Positions 26,717 to 37,703 of a stretch of DNA of 49,775 nt are shown here, in pieces. Origin of the DNA: Bacilli bacterium (lineage in GTDB: Bacteria; Bacillota; Bacilli; Bacillales; Amphibacillaceae); NCBI GenBank assembly GCA_012838505.1, contig DUPD01000016.1, positions 1-49,775 on the forward strand, given 5' to 3'. The notes below the pieces were generated by a model. The model saw only the letters and a program-made list of their open reading frames with translations. It was not told the origin of the DNA and did not search any database. Position numbers and translations under genes: made by a program. The stretch's first letter is position 1; each line of letters begins with the position of its first letter.

Positions 26717-28303
26717 ATGAAGTTAAAAGATGAAATAAATAAACGAAAAACATTTGCGATTATTTCGCACCCAGATGCGGGTAAAACAACAATGACAGAA
26801 AAATTATTACTATTCGGTCAACAAATTCGATCGGCGGGGACAGTTAAAGGCAAGAAGTCAGGTAAATTTGCCACCTCTGATTGGATGGAAATTGAGAAAC
26901 AACGTGGGATCTCTGTCACATCAAGTGTGATGAACTTTTCTTATCAAGGTTATCATGTCAATATTTTAGATACACCTGGTCACGAGGATTTCAGTGAAGA
27001 TACGTATCGGACTTTAACTGCTGTTGATAGTGTGATCATGATTATTGATGCAACGAAGGGGATTGAAGCACAAACAATTAAGCTATTTAAAGTATGTAAG
27101 ATGCGTGGGATTCCAATTTTTACATTTATCAATAAACTTGACCGTGAAGGTCGCGACCCATTTGAATTATTAGAACAAATTGAGGAAGTATTAGAGATCG
27201 AAACGTACCCAATGAACTGGCCGGCAGGTATGGGGAAACGTTTTTTAGGTATTTTTGATCGTTATCAAGAACAATTTGTTCGATTTAAGGGAAATGAAGA
27301 AGAAGAGCTGATTCCATATGCTGATTTAGCTCAAGATCGTTATCGTGATTTGACTGAGCAAGCAACTTATCAGGAAACTAAAGAAGAACTTGCTTTGCTT
27401 GATGAGGCAGGTGATCCATTTTCAATCGAGCGTGTATTAAAAGGTGAACAAACGCCTGTCTTTTTCGGTAGTGCACTTGCACCATTTGGTGTCGAAACAT
27501 TTTTTAAAACATTTGTTGAAATGGCACCAAATCCGAAGCCAAGAAAAACAACTGATGGACTAATTCAGCCAGAGCATGAAGATTTTTCAGGTTATATTTT
27601 CAAAATTCAAGCAAATATGAATCCTGCTCACCGTGATCGAATTGCGTTCTTAAGAGTATGCTCGGGAAGGTTTGAGCGTGGCATGACGGTGAAATTAACG
27701 CGGACTGAGCGAGCGATAAAACTCAATCAAACCCAACAATTTGTTGCATCGGCTAGAGAGACAGTTGAAGTCGCATATCCTGGTGATATTATTGGTATTT
27801 ATGATCCTGGTTTTTATCGAATTGGTGATACGTTAACCGATGGAAAAGAACGGATTCAATACGATGAGTTACCTCAGTTTCCACCAGATTTATTTAAGCG
27901 TGTAACTGCAAAAAACGTGATGAAGGCCAAACAGTTTAAAAAAGGCCTTGAGCAACTTGTTCAAGAAGGAGCGATTCAATTATTCACTGGTCACCCATAT
28001 GAGTCGTTAATCCTTGGTGCCGTTGGTGAGCTCCAGTATCAAGTATTTGAACATCGAATGAAACACGAGTATAATGTAGAAGTTAGCTTAGAGTCAATCG
28101 GGGAGCGGATTCCTCGCTGGCTTGATCAAGAAACAGTTGATGTCAATTTATTTGATGACCGTAATCTGTTAGTTAAAGATCGTGAAGGCCAATTTCTAGT
28201 CCTCTTCAAAAGTGACTTTGCCCTTAATTGGTTCACCGACAAGCATAAAGAGATCAAACTCATCGACCTATTCGATGTCAACCAATACAACCAGACTTAT
28301 TAA
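26717..28303 (+). CDS. prfC: Peptide chain release factor 3
   Basis: 528 residues. A translational GTPase with G1 SHPDAGKTT (about 17-25), G2/switch region KQRGISVTSS, G3 DTPGHEDF and G4 NKLDRE. It continues with the RF3-specific domain II and III (FSGYIFKIQANMNPAHRDR; LGAVGELQYQVFEHR), which separates RF3 from EF-G. RF3 removes RF1 and RF2 from the ribosome after peptide release. It is the second release-factor gene in the window, apart from prfB by 10 kb, and it has its own promoter and terminator. Confidence 0.96.
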   Translation: MKLKDEINKRKTFAIISHPDAGKTTMTEKLLLFGQQIRSAGTVKGKKSGKFATSDWMEIEKQRGISVTSSVMNFSYQGYHVNILDTPGHEDFSEDTYRTLTAVDSVIMIIDATKGIEAQTIKLFKVCKMRGIPIFTFINKLDREGRDPFELLEQIEEVLEIETYPMNWPAGMGKRFLGIFDRYQEQFVRFKGNEEEELIPYADLAQDRYRDLTEQATYQETKEELALLDEAGDPFSIERVLKGEQTPVFFGSALAPFGVETFFKTFVEMAPNPKPRKTTDGLIQPEHEDFSGYIFKIQANMNPAHRDRIAFLRVCSGRFERGMTVKLTRTERAIKLNQTQQFVASARETVEVAYPGDIIGIYDPGFYRIGDTLTDGKERIQYDELPQFPPDLFKRVTAKNVMKAKQFKKGLEQLVQEGAIQLFTGHPYESLILGAVGELQYQVFEHRMKHEYNVEVSLESIGERIPRWLDQETVDVNLFDDRNLLVKDREGQFLVLFKSDFALNWFTDKHKEIKLIDLFDVNQYNQTY

Positions 28304-28311
28304 TACAACTA

Positions 28312-28339
28312 AAAACTTGAGGGATTCCTCAAGTTTTTT
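28312..28339 (+). terminator. Rho-independent terminator after prfC
   Basis: AAAACTTGAGG and CCTCAAGTTTT, a perfect 11-bp stem with loop GATT, followed by T. Confidence 0.93.
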
Positions 28340-28360
28340 CTAAATAAATTTAACATACAG

Positions 28361-28400
28361 CGAATATTTGTTCGCTTTTCGGATTGTTTTGCAGTATAAT
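28361..28400 (+). promoter_or_regulatory. LexA (SOS) box and promoter of uvrBA
   Basis: CGAATATTTGTTCG (28361-28374) matches the Bacillus LexA/DinR consensus CGAAC-N4-GTTCG with one change. A TATAAT lies at 28395-28400, so the box covers the -35 region and a bound LexA would block polymerase. This makes uvrB-uvrA DNA-damage inducible, as in B. subtilis. Confidence 0.82.
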
Positions 28401-28433
28401 AAAAATAATAAAGAGAGAATGGAGGCGTGAACG

Positions 28434-30416
28434 ATGGGACAAACATTTGAACTAACATCACACTACAAACCAGAAGGTGACCAACCAAAAGCTATCAAAG
28501 AACTCGTTAAAGGGATCAAGCAGAAAAAACGAGCCCAAACGCTACTAGGAGCGACTGGAACAGGGAAAACCTTTACCGTATCCAATGTCATTAATGAAAT
28601 CAATAAACCGACACTAGTGATCGCACATAATAAAACTCTTGCTGGTCAGCTCTATAGTGAGTTTAAAGAATTTTTCCCTAATAATGCGGTTGAATATTTT
28701 GTCAGCTACTACGACTATTACCAACCAGAAGCCTATGTTCCGTCAACCGACACATTTATTGAAAAAGATGCAAGCATTAATGATGAAATTGATAAATTAC
28801 GACACTCAGCAACCTCAGCTCTATTTGAGCGTGAGGATGTTTTAATTGTTGCTAGTGTGTCTTGTATATATGGTTTAGGTTCACCAGAAGAATATAAAAA
28901 TCAAGTCCTTTCTTTACGTGTCAATATGGAGAAAGACCGCGATCAGTTGTTACGTGATCTTGTTGACATTCAATATGCCCGCAATGACATTGACTTTCAA
29001 CGTGGAACGTTCAGAGTTCGAGGTGATTCAATTGAAATTATCCCTGCGTCAAGAGAAGAACATTGTGTTCGAATTGAGTTTTTTGGTGATGAAATTGATC
29101 GGATTCGTGAAGTTGATGCCTTAACGGGTGAAATTGTTGGTGATCGGGAACACGTAGCGATTTTCCCAGCATCTCACTTCGTTACTGGGGAAGATAAATT
29201 AAAAATCGCGATGAAAAATATTGAAGCGGAACTTGAACAACAGCTTAAATATTTTCGTGATCATGATAAATTGTTAGAAGCTCAGCGTCTTGAACAACGA
29301 ACACGCTATGACTTAGAAATGATGGATGAAATGGGCTTTTGTTCAGGAATTGAAAACTATTCCCGTCATCTAACGTTGCGTGAACCAGGTTCAACCCCAT
29401 ATACTTTGCTTGACTACTTTCCAGACGACTTTTTAATTGTCGTTGATGAGTCACATGTTACACTACCACAAATTAGGGGTATGTATAATGGTGACCAGGC
29501 GAGAAAACAAGTTCTTGTCGATCATGGTTTCCGTTTGCCGTCAGCATTGGACAACAGACCATTAAAGTTTGATGAATTTGAACAGAAAGCAAATCAGTTA
29601 ATTTATATTTCCGCTACGCCTGGTCCATATGAATTAGAACATACACCGGAAATGGTTGAACAAATCATTCGTCCGACGGGATTGCTTGATCCAAAAGTAG
29701 ATGTTCGTCCAATTGATGGACAAATTGATGATTTAATTAAAGAAATTAACGAGCGAGCTGCTAAAAATGAGCGAACGCTAGTCACAACGTTAACGAAGAA
29801 AATGTCTGAAGACTTAACCGATTATTTAAAAGAAATTGGCATGAAAGTTGCTTATCTCCACTCGGAAATTAAAACACTTGAACGAATTGAAATCATTCGT
29901 GATCTACGAGTAGGAAAATATGATGTTTTAATCGGAATTAACTTACTACGTGAAGGGCTTGACTTACCAGAAGTGTCATTGGTCGTTATTTTAGATGCAG
30001 ATAAGGAAGGCTTCTTACGCTCGGAACGTTCGTTAATTCAAACGATGGGACGAGCTGCTCGAAATGAATTTGGACAGGTAATTATGTATGCTGATCGGAT
30101 CACAGATTCGATGAAAAAGGCAATTGATGAAACTGAACGCCGACGTGAAATTCAACAAGCCTATAACGAAAAGCACAACATTACACCGAAAACAATTATT
30201 AAAGAAGTTCGTGATGTGATTCGAGCGACTAAAGTTGCAGAAGAGGCGCTAGAATATAAAGAAGAGCAACTCAATCTATCTGAACTGACCCAAGCAGAAT
30301 TAACTAAAGTGATTGAAAAAATGGAACAAGAAATGAAACAAGCAGCTCGCGAATTAAACTTTGAAAAAGCTGCTGAATTACGAGACCTCGTTCTTGAATT
30401 GAAAGCGGAAGGGTGA
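28434..30416 (+). CDS. uvrB: Excinuclease ABC subunit B
   Basis: 660 residues, ribosome site GGAGG. Helicase motif [11 protein letters not shown], the beta-hairpin region [12 protein letters not shown] that clamps one DNA strand, motif II DESHV, motif V/VI region [14 protein letters not shown] and QTMGRAARN, and the C-terminal UVR domain ([20 protein letters not shown]) that binds UvrC. UvrB verifies the lesion after UvrA hands over DNA and forms the preincision complex. The stop codon overlaps the uvrA ribosome-site region, giving a tight uvrBA operon under a LexA box. Confidence 0.97.
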   Translation: MGQTFELTSHYKPEGDQPKAIKELVKGIKQKKRAQTLLGATGTGKTFTVSNVINEINKPTLVIAHNKTLAGQLYSEFKEFFPNNAVEYFVSYYDYYQPEAYVPSTDTFIEKDASINDEIDKLRHSATSALFEREDVLIVASVSCIYGLGSPEEYKNQVLSLRVNMEKDRDQLLRDLVDIQYARNDIDFQRGTFRVRGDSIEIIPASREEHCVRIEFFGDEIDRIREVDALTGEIVGDREHVAIFPASHFVTGEDKLKIAMKNIEAELEQQLKYFRDHDKLLEAQRLEQRTRYDLEMMDEMGFCSGIENYSRHLTLREPGSTPYTLLDYFPDDFLIVVDESHVTLPQIRGMYNGDQARKQVLVDHGFRLPSALDNRPLKFDEFEQKANQLIYISATPGPYELEHTPEMVEQIIRPTGLLDPKVDVRPIDGQIDDLIKEINERAAKNERTLVTTLTKKMSEDLTDYLKEIGMKVAYLHSEIKTLERIEIIRDLRVGKYDVLIGINLLREGLDLPEVSLVVILDADKEGFLRSERSLIQTMGRAARNEFGQVIMYADRITDSMKKAIDETERRREIQQAYNEKHNITPKTIIKEVRDVIRATKVAEEALEYKEEQLNLSELTQAELTKVIEKMEQEMKQAARELNFEKAAELRDLVLELKAEG

Positions 30417-30421
30417 GAATT

Positions 30422-33289
30422 TTGACAAAGAAAAAAATCTCGATTAAGGGTGCTCGGACACATAATTTAAAAAATATTGATGTTGAGATTCCAAAAGATC
30501 AACTTGTTGTTTTAACAGGATTGTCAGGTTCAGGAAAATCATCACTTGCTTTTGATACAATTTATGTAGAAGGACAAAGACGATATGTTGAGTCATTATC
30601 ATCCTATGCACGTCAGTTTTTAGGACAGATGGATAAGCCTGATGTCGATTCAATTACTGGTTTATCACCATCGATTTCAATCGATCAAAAAACAACAAGT
30701 AATAACCCACGGTCAACTGTGGCAACAGTGACCGAAATTTATGATTATTTACGCCTTCTATTTGCTAGGGTTGGCAGGCCAACTTGTCCCAATCATGGAA
30801 TTGAAATAACCTCTCAAACGATTGAACAAATGGTCGATCGGATTTTAGAATATCCAGACCGGACGAGGTTACAAGTTTTAGCACCAGTCGTATCAGGTCG
30901 TAAAGGTGAACATGCTAAACGAATTGACGATTTGAAAAAGGAAGGCTATATCCGTTTACGTATTGATGGTGAATTAGTTGAAATTGAAGAAGAAATCAAA
31001 TTAGAGAAGAATAAAAAGCATGATATTGACGTCGTCATTGACCGAATTGTCATTAAAGACGGGATCAGCTCAAGGTTGTCCGACTCACTTGAAACAGCCT
31101 TAAAGTTAGGTGATGGTCAAGCGATTATTGATTTGATTGATGTAGAGGAATTAAGATTCAATGAGCATCATGCTTGTCCGATTTGTGGTTTTTCAATCAG
31201 TGAACTTGAACCACGGCTATTTTCATTTAATGCTCCATATGGTGCTTGTGAAAAATGTGATGGCTTAGGACACAAGCTTGAAGTCGATGTTGACTTAGTT
31301 ATTCCTGATAAGAGTTTAACTTTAAATGAAGGAGCAATCCTTGCTTGGCAACCGACGAGTTCACAATATTATCCGCAACTCCTTGCAAGTGTTTGTAAAC
31401 ATTACGGAATTGATATGGATGTGCCAGTTAAGGATCTACCTAAGACACAGTTGAATAAAATTTTACACGGCAGTGGTAAGGAAACGATTCATTTTAGTTA
31501 CCAGAATGATTATGGCATGACGAGGAACACAGACATTCAATTTGAAGGTGTCTTAAATAATATCGAGCGCCGATACCACGATACTTCATCTGACTACACA
31601 CGAACACAGATGGAGAAGTATATGGTCGAAAAAGCATGTGTTGCATGTGATGGGCACCGTTTAAATGAACAAGCAAGATCTGTCTTGATCGAAGGTAATC
31701 ACATCGGTCAATTCACGGAACGCTCTGTCAAGGAAGGCCTTGATTTTCTCAGAAAAGCAAACTTAACTGAAAAGGAAATGGAAATTGCTCGGTTAATTTT
31801 AGCTGAAATTGAAGACCGACTCGTCTTTTTAGAGAACGTTGGGTTAGATTATTTAACTTTAAATCGAATGGCAGGGACACTGTCTGGTGGTGAAGCGCAA
31901 CGGATCCGACTAGCAACGCAAATTGGCTCCGCTCTAACAGGGGTACTTTATGTGCTTGATGAACCATCAATCGGCTTGCACCAGCGTGATAATAATCGCC
32001 TAATTCATACATTAAAACAGATGCGTGATTTAGGCAATACGCTAGTTGTCGTTGAACATGATGAGGACACGATGCTTGCGGCTGACTATATCATTGATAT
32101 CGGCCCGCATGCAGGAGAACATGGTGGAGAAGTTGTTGCAACAGGAACACCAAAGCAAATTATTAAAGAGTCAAAATCATTAACAGGGAAGTATTTATCT
32201 GGTGAAAAATTTATCCCACTCCCTGCAGAACGCCGTAAACCAGATGATCGATTCATTGAAATCATTGGCGCGGCTCAGAACAATTTAAAAGATGTTAATG
32301 TAAAAATTCCAGTCGGTGTCTTTACGACGGTTACAGGTGTTTCAGGTTCAGGAAAAAGTAGTTTAGTCAATGAAGTGATGCATAAAAAATTGGCTACTAC
32401 GCTGAATCGTGCGCGGAAAAGAGCGGGTAAACACAAAGAGATTAAAGGGATTGAGCATTTAGAAAAAGTCATAGATATCGACCAATCACCAATCGGCCGA
32501 ACACCACGATCTAACCCGGCAACTTATACTGGTGTATTTGATGATGTTCGTGATGTTTTTGCCCAAACAAATGAGGCAAAAGTAAGAGGCTATAAAAAAG
32601 GTCGTTTTAGCTTTAACGTTAAAGGTGGACGTTGTGAAGCGTGTCGTGGTGATGGTATCATTAAAATAGAAATGCATTTTTTACCCGATGTTTATGTGCC
32701 ATGTGAAGTTTGTCATGGAAAACGTTATAATCGAGAAACGCTTGAAGTAAAGTATAAAGGGAAAAACATTTCTGATATTTTGCATATGCGAATCGAAGAA
32801 GCATTAGATTTTTTCAAAAACATCCCTAAAATAGCGCGAAAGTTACAAACGATTGATGATGTTGGTTTGGGTTATATTCGATTAGGTCAGCCTGCAACTA
32901 CTTTATCAGGTGGTGAGGCCCAACGCGTTAAATTAGCGAGTGAATTACACAGACGATCAAATGGAAAAACACTCTATATTTTAGATGAACCAACAACTGG
33001 GCTACACTCAGCAGATATTGAACGTCTGTTAGAAGTACTCCAAAGATTAGTTGAAAGTGGCAACACAGTTGTCGTAATTGAGCATAATTTAGACGTGATT
33101 AAAGCTGCAGATTATATCGTTGATCTTGGCCCTGAAGGTGGCGATCAAGGTGGAACGATTGTTGCAACGGGAACACCTGAAGAAGTTGCAGAAGTAGAAA
33201 AATCATACACAGGGCATTACTTGAAACCAATTTTAGAACGCGATCGGAAACGGATGGCTGATCTTGTTGAACAAGCTGAAATAAAATAA
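30422..33289 (+). CDS. uvrA: Excinuclease ABC subunit A
   Basis: 955 residues from TTG at 30422, 5-8 bases after AAGGGTGA; a GTG at 30413 inside the uvrB stop is less likely. Two ABC cassettes are present: Walker [11 protein letters not shown] near 31 and [10 protein letters not shown] near 640, signatures [12 protein letters not shown] and [12 protein letters not shown], and Walker [11 protein letters not shown] and [10 protein letters not shown]. Zinc modules are C-x2-C near 250-280 ([14 protein letters not shown]) and 735-765 ([16 protein letters not shown]). UvrA dimers scan for bulky lesions and load UvrB. Normal length for the family. Confidence 0.97.
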   Translation: MTKKKISIKGARTHNLKNIDVEIPKDQLVVLTGLSGSGKSSLAFDTIYVEGQRRYVESLSSYARQFLGQMDKPDVDSITGLSPSISIDQKTTSNNPRSTVATVTEIYDYLRLLFARVGRPTCPNHGIEITSQTIEQMVDRILEYPDRTRLQVLAPVVSGRKGEHAKRIDDLKKEGYIRLRIDGELVEIEEEIKLEKNKKHDIDVVIDRIVIKDGISSRLSDSLETALKLGDGQAIIDLIDVEELRFNEHHACPICGFSISELEPRLFSFNAPYGACEKCDGLGHKLEVDVDLVIPDKSLTLNEGAILAWQPTSSQYYPQLLASVCKHYGIDMDVPVKDLPKTQLNKILHGSGKETIHFSYQNDYGMTRNTDIQFEGVLNNIERRYHDTSSDYTRTQMEKYMVEKACVACDGHRLNEQARSVLIEGNHIGQFTERSVKEGLDFLRKANLTEKEMEIARLILAEIEDRLVFLENVGLDYLTLNRMAGTLSGGEAQRIRLATQIGSALTGVLYVLDEPSIGLHQRDNNRLIHTLKQMRDLGNTLVVVEHDEDTMLAADYIIDIGPHAGEHGGEVVATGTPKQIIKESKSLTGKYLSGEKFIPLPAERRKPDDRFIEIIGAAQNNLKDVNVKIPVGVFTTVTGVSGSGKSSLVNEVMHKKLATTLNRARKRAGKHKEIKGIEHLEKVIDIDQSPIGRTPRSNPATYTGVFDDVRDVFAQTNEAKVRGYKKGRFSFNVKGGRCEACRGDGIIKIEMHFLPDVYVPCEVCHGKRYNRETLEVKYKGKNISDILHMRIEEALDFFKNIPKIARKLQTIDDVGLGYIRLGQPATTLSGGEAQRVKLASELHRRSNGKTLYILDEPTTGLHSADIERLLEVLQRLVESGNTVVVIEHNLDVIKAADYIVDLGPEGGDQGGTIVATGTPEEVAEVEKSYTGHYLKPILERDRKRMADLVEQAEIK

Positions 33290-33304
33290 ACGGGAGAGTG
33301 TTAA

Positions 33305-33508
33305 ATGTCAAAAAAATTGTATCGTTCAAATCAAAACTACATGTTGGCGGGTGTGCTAGGTGGGATCGCAGAGTACTTTAGACTCGATCCAACGATTGTA
33401 CGTTTAATTTATGCTGTTTTTTGGATATTTACTGCTGGTATTGCACCGACTGCAATCTATGTTGCCGCTGCCGTGATCATTCCGAAAAGTGATGTGTATA
33501 ACGGATGA
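33305..33508 (+). CDS. PspC-domain small membrane protein (YvlC-like)
   Basis: 67 residues, ribosome site GGAGAG. It is a single PspC domain: KKLYRSNQNYMLAGVLGGIAE (split at 3-23), YFRLDPTIVRLIY, and a membrane segment (about 34-60). PspC-type proteins take part in envelope-stress sensing. In B. subtilis yvlC sits in the yvlABCD operon, which LiaR or sigma-W-type envelope stress can involve. It overlaps the next gene by 4 bases (ATGA). Confidence 0.88.
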   Translation: MSKKLYRSNQNYMLAGVLGGIAEYFRLDPTIVRLIYAVFWIFTAGIAPTAIYVAAAVIIPKSDVYNG

Positions 33509-33864
33509 AGCGCGCACTGTTATCATTAGTTTTAAATGCAGTTGCCCTGTTACTTGTTGCTAAAGTTTTTTCTGGCTTTCATTTAGAATCGTTTGCTGTC
33601 GCAATCATCGCCAGTTTAATTTTGGCGATCTTGAATGCAGTCGTCAAACCGATCTTACTGTTCTTTACATTACCGATTAATCTGCTAACTCTCGGTTTGT
33701 TTACCTTTGTGATTAATGCGGTCACATTGATGCTAACTCAGGCGTTAATTGGATCAGATTTTGTCATTGATAGCTTTGGTGTGGCAATCCTAGCAGCGAT
33801 TGTTTTATCAGTGATTAATTTAATCTTAAACAAGCTCGTGAAAGATCCATTACTAAAAAAATAA
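33505..33864 (+). CDS. YvlD-type (phage holin 4 superfamily) membrane protein
   Basis: 119 residues with four predicted membrane segments and the family motif ILNAVVKPILLFFTLPINLLTLG in the first half (residues about 42-64, here named only for position). Although the superfamily name includes holin, chromosomal copies next to pspC are envelope-stress proteins of unknown mechanism. It is translationally coupled to the PspC gene by a 4-base overlap. This pair corresponds to yvlC-yvlD of B. subtilis. Confidence 0.85.
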   Translation: MKRALLSLVLNAVALLLVAKVFSGFHLESFAVAIIASLILAILNAVVKPILLFFTLPINLLTLGLFTFVINAVTLMLTQALIGSDFVIDSFGVAILAAIVLSVINLILNKLVKDPLLKK

Positions 33865-33875
33865 CAAAGAAATTA

Positions 33876-33915
33876 AGGGCTATCCAAAAGATTACTTTTG
33901 TGATAGCTCTTTTTA
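33876..33915 (+). terminator. Rho-independent terminator
   Basis: AGGGCTATC and GATAGCTCT, extended by CAAAAG and CTTTTG around ATTA, followed by TTTTT. Confidence 0.88.
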
Positions 33916-33976
33916 AGTTAAAATAAACAGAGGACAAACAAATGAATCACATTTGTAATAAGAAATGAGGTACAGG

Positions 33977-35716
33977 ATGGAAGAAATTTTATTGCAATTT
34001 GATTTTGAAACTCAGAAGGAAGAGCAAGCGCCACTTAAATTTACAAATCCAAATCGCATCTTTACAACCGATCAAATTGATCAAGTGATCCCATTACTTG
34101 AACAGCTTGAGCTTGAGCATAAACAGGGTAAATATCTTGCTGGCTATTTATCATACGAAGCGGCTCAAGCGTTTGAGCCAAACTATCGGACAGAGAAACA
34201 AGTGGAAATGCCGTTGCTATGGTTTGCTAGCTTTGATCAGCCTGTAGAATTAACGATTAAAAAGCCAAAGACCACTTATACCATTTCAAGGTGGCAACCG
34301 ACGATGACGAAGCAACAATATTACGATCGGATTGAAACAATTAAGGCTGCAATTGAACGTGGTGATACAGGACAGATCAACTTTACTACGCAATTAACGA
34401 ATCAGTTCTCTGGAGATTCATATCGTTTTTATCAGCAACTGCTTGAAAATCAACAAGCATCATATAGTGCCTACTTAAATATTGGACGGTTTCAAATTTT
34501 ATCGGCCTCACCAGAATTGTTTTTTAAAGTTAGCCAAGACAAGGTGACCACAAGACCGATGAAAGGAACAATTAAACGAGGTCGCACGTTAGCTGAGGAT
34601 CAGAAAAACAAGACCTATTTATTAAATTCAGCTAAAGAACGCGCGGAAAACTTAATGATTGTTGATGTCTTAAAGGATGATTTAAGCAAAATTGCCAATC
34701 CTGGGTCAGTCAAAGTACCAGAACAGTTAACAGTTGAAACATACCCGACATTGCACCAAATGACTTCAACTGTAACAGCTGAATTAAAAGAAGATACGCA
34801 AATCATCGATTGGTTTACTGCACTATTTCCGTGTGGATCAATCACAGGTACACCTCGGTTAGAAACGATGAAACTGATCGATCAGCTAGAAACTCAGGCA
34901 AGGGAAGTTTATTGTGGTGCAATTGGTTACATCACACCAAATCGTGAAGCGATTTTTAATGTGCCAATTCGGACTGTGATCATTGATCGAGAACAGGGCA
35001 AGGCGAAATATGGAGTCGGTGGTGGAATTACAGCGGGTTCAGAAGCAGCTAAAGAATATGCTGAAGTCGAGACGAAGGCTGCTTTTCTGACAAAAAAAAG
35101 ACGTTCATTTTCTTTGCTTGAATCATTACGCTTATCAAATCAACAGTATCCTAACCTAGCGGCTCACCTCAAGCGATTAGGGGACTCGGCTGCCTATTTT
35201 GGATTTCACTATAATCAGCAAACGATTCGTGCACAACTCGAATCGTTTGGGGAAAATTTTTCAACAAAAGATTATAAAGTTCGTTTATTGTTAGATCATC
35301 ATGGTGAAGTTCAATTAAATGCTGAAGAAGTGTTACTAACGGACAAGTCGGTTAAGGCTTATTTAGCTGATCAGCCGATTGATAAAAACAATCCCTATTT
35401 GTATCATAAGACAACGATTAGGGATCAATATGATGAAGTTGAGATTCATGAGCCAGATAACTTTTCGACACTGTTGTGGAATGAGCATGGTGAGTTAACG
35501 GAATTTTCAATCGGTAATCTTGTTTTAAAAATGAATGGGCATTATTTGACGCCACCAATTGATGCGGGTCTATTGCCGGGTGTTTTTCGCCAAGGATTAC
35601 TTGAACAGGGGAAAATTTCTGAAGCAATTTTAAGAAAAGAAGATTTGAAAAAAGCTGAAGAAATTTGGTTAATCAATGCAGTACGTGGCTGGGTAAAAGT
35701 TGGAAAGATCATCTGA
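33977..35716 (+). CDS. Fused aminodeoxychorismate synthase I / aminodeoxychorismate lyase (PabB-PabC)
   Basis: 579 residues from ATG 33977 (9 bases after GAGG); ATG 33965 lacks a ribosome site. Residues about 1-375 are a chorismate-binding PabB domain: GDTGQINFTTQL, PMKGTIKRGRT, the catalytic-site block FPCGSITGTPR and AIGYITPNREAIFNVPIRT. Residues about 385-579 are a PLP class IV (PabC-like) domain: LLESLRLSNQQYP, LLWNEHGELTEFSIGNL. Together they would turn chorismate and ammonia into p-aminobenzoate for folate. B. subtilis has separate pabB and pabC. No pabA glutaminase is nearby, and the gene is monocistronic, away from folate genes. Confidence 0.9.
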   Translation: MEEILLQFDFETQKEEQAPLKFTNPNRIFTTDQIDQVIPLLEQLELEHKQGKYLAGYLSYEAAQAFEPNYRTEKQVEMPLLWFASFDQPVELTIKKPKTTYTISRWQPTMTKQQYYDRIETIKAAIERGDTGQINFTTQLTNQFSGDSYRFYQQLLENQQASYSAYLNIGRFQILSASPELFFKVSQDKVTTRPMKGTIKRGRTLAEDQKNKTYLLNSAKERAENLMIVDVLKDDLSKIANPGSVKVPEQLTVETYPTLHQMTSTVTAELKEDTQIIDWFTALFPCGSITGTPRLETMKLIDQLETQAREVYCGAIGYITPNREAIFNVPIRTVIIDREQGKAKYGVGGGITAGSEAAKEYAEVETKAAFLTKKRRSFSLLESLRLSNQQYPNLAAHLKRLGDSAAYFGFHYNQQTIRAQLESFGENFSTKDYKVRLLLDHHGEVQLNAEEVLLTDKSVKAYLADQPIDKNNPYLYHKTTIRDQYDEVEIHEPDNFSTLLWNEHGELTEFSIGNLVLKMNGHYLTPPIDAGLLPGVFRQGLLEQGKISEAILRKEDLKKAEEIWLINAVRGWVKVGKII

Positions 35717-35850
35717 GTGACTGTTTTTAAAAAATGGTCAGTTATTTGTCTGTTTCAAGCTCGAGATTCGTGCGAAATTGTCTAATAAGTGCTACAATAA
35801 AGAGGCATATTTGCTTTCTATTCTATGCAAGATAGATGGAGGGAATTCCG

Positions 35851-36804
35851 ATGTCAAAAGTACAAACAAAACATTTAGTTAAACAGTTTAATTTAGAAAT
35901 TATTGCAGGGCATGATGGGCTTGATCGAGGGTTTGTTATGAGTGATATTTCCCGCCCAGGGATTGAATTAACGGGTTATTTTCGTTATTATCCGAAAGCA
36001 CGAATCCAAGTTTTGGGTAAAACTGAAATATCTTATTTGAATGAGTTATCTGAACAAGAGCGAATTGATCGTTCAAAACGGCTCTGTACAAATGTGACGC
36101 CTTGTATCGTCATTACCCGAGGATTAGAAGCGCCACAAGAACTGATCGATCAATGTAATAAATCAAATGTTCCATTACTGAGTTCACCATATAAAACGAC
36201 ACGTGTTGTCAGTCGATTAACAAATTTTTTAGAAGCAGAATTTGCGCCATTTACGACGATGCATGGCGTGTTAGTTGATATTCATGGTGTCGGTGTTTTG
36301 ATTACTGGACAAAGTGGTGTTGGTAAAAGTGAGACGGCTCTTGAATTGGTCAAACGGGGACACCGTCTTGTAGCTGATGATAGTGTAGAAATCCGTCAAG
36401 AAGATTATGACCGTTTAATCGGGAACTCACCTGAATTGATTGAACATTTGCTTGAAATTAGAGGACTAGGAATTATTAATGTCATGACACTCTTTGGCGC
36501 AAGTGCTGTTCGGTCACGTAAAGAAATTGATTATGTGATTAATTTAGAAATTTGGAATGAGAAAAAACAGTATGATCGGATTGGAATTGATGATGAGTTA
36601 ATTCGAATTATTGACGTTGAAATTCCAAAAACAACATTACCTGTCCGTCCAGGGCGAAACTTGGCGGTCATTATTGAGGTCGCTGCGATGAACTTCCGCT
36701 TGAAGCGTCTTGGGGTCAATGCAGCTGAAGAGTTTTCAAATCGATTAACAGAGATGATTGAAAAGGAAAAAGAGAATTTAGAAAATGGAATCAGGTCGGA
36801 ATAG
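35851..36804 (+). CDS. hprK: HPr kinase/phosphorylase
   Basis: 317 residues from ATG at 35851, after GGAGGG; B. subtilis has 310. The N-terminal domain is followed by the Walker A GQSGVGKS (153-160), [12 protein letters not shown], and the K/P-specific block [15 protein letters not shown]. HprK phosphorylates HPr on Ser46 in response to fructose-1,6-bisphosphate and reverses this with phosphate, setting carbon catabolite repression through CcpA. An extended -10 (TGCTACAAT) about 55 bases upstream is the likely promoter of the hprK-lgt pair. Confidence 0.96.
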   Translation: MSKVQTKHLVKQFNLEIIAGHDGLDRGFVMSDISRPGIELTGYFRYYPKARIQVLGKTEISYLNELSEQERIDRSKRLCTNVTPCIVITRGLEAPQELIDQCNKSNVPLLSSPYKTTRVVSRLTNFLEAEFAPFTTMHGVLVDIHGVGVLITGQSGVGKSETALELVKRGHRLVADDSVEIRQEDYDRLIGNSPELIEHLLEIRGLGIINVMTLFGASAVRSRKEIDYVINLEIWNEKKQYDRIGIDDELIRIIDVEIPKTTLPVRPGRNLAVIIEVAAMNFRLKRLGVNAAEEFSNRLTEMIEKEKENLENGIRSE

Positions 36805-36825
36805 TTAGAAGGAGGATTTGTTTTG

Positions 36826-37653
36826 ATGCTATTAAATGCACCATTAAACCCAGTTTTTTTTGAACTTGGCCCAATTAAAATATATTGGTATGCAATTTTT
36901 ATTGTAACTGGCGTAATCGTTGGTTTATTACTTGCTAATAAAGAGGGCGACCGCTTAAACTTACCTAAAGATACATTTGGCGATTTATTACTATATGCAC
37001 TACCAATTGCGATTTTAGCGGCGCGGCTCTATTACGTGCTCTTTGAATGGCAGCGTTATGTCGGTAAACCTTGGTGGAGTATATTTGCTGTTTGGGAAGG
37101 TGGCCTTGCCATACATGGCGCGCTAATTGGTTCTATTATTACTGGGATTGTGTTTGCCAATAAAAATAAAATACCATTTTGGAAACTTGTAGATATTGCT
37201 GCACCAAGTATCATTATTGGCCAAGCGATTGGTCGTTGGGGTAATTTTATGAATCAAGAAGCTCATGGTGGCCCTGTTTCACAAGCTGCTTATGAAAATT
37301 TCATTCGCTTCTTACCTGATTTTATTGAAAATCAAATGGTGATTGATGGTGTGTTGTATCACCCAACTTTTTTATATGAATTTTTATGGAACTTACTTGT
37401 TTTCGCTGGGTTGCTATGGTTGAGACGACGGAACCCACTGCGTGGCGAGGTATTTATTAATTACCTGATCTGGTATTCAGTTGGTCGATTTTTCATTGAA
37501 GGGATGAGAACAGATAGTTTGTATATGTTTGGTGATACAATTAGAACAGCACAATTCATCTCTATTTTAACTGTTGTTGTTGGTATTATCTTTATTATTT
37601 ATCGCCGAAAATCCGATCAAGTAAACGTTCGATATAACGGTAAAAAGATCTGA
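36826..37653 (+). CDS. lgt: Phosphatidylglycerol-prolipoprotein diacylglyceryl transferase
   Basis: 275 residues, ATG at 36826 after AGGAGG. Seven membrane segments are predicted. The Lgt signature [14 protein letters not shown] lies near 138-151, and the essential HGALIG histidine near 103. Lgt adds diacylglycerol to the lipobox cysteine of prolipoproteins, such as the DUF3887 lipoprotein at 2 kb. It follows hprK by about 20 bp, as in B. subtilis, and ends at a strong terminator. Confidence 0.96.
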   Translation: MLLNAPLNPVFFELGPIKIYWYAIFIVTGVIVGLLLANKEGDRLNLPKDTFGDLLLYALPIAILAARLYYVLFEWQRYVGKPWWSIFAVWEGGLAIHGALIGSIITGIVFANKNKIPFWKLVDIAAPSIIIGQAIGRWGNFMNQEAHGGPVSQAAYENFIRFLPDFIENQMVIDGVLYHPTFLYEFLWNLLVFAGLLWLRRRNPLRGEVFINYLIWYSVGRFFIEGMRTDSLYMFGDTIRTAQFISILTVVVGIIFIIYRRKSDQVNVRYNGKKI

Positions 37654-37657
37654 TCGA

Positions 37658-37695
37658 ACAACCTGCTGATTTCAACCAAATTAGCAGGTTGTTTA
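37658..37695 (+). terminator. Rho-independent terminator after lgt
   Basis: AACAACCTGCT(G)ATTT pairs with AAAT(T)AGCAGGTTGTT around a 5-base loop, followed by TAG. It separates lgt from ppaX, which therefore needs its own promoter. Confidence 0.85.
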
Positions 37696-37703
37696 GTAAA
37701 TTT

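Noticed and set aside
33505..33864. Phage holin, as a sign of a prophage
   Set aside because: The protein belongs to the chromosomal YvlD group beside pspC; no other phage gene is near.
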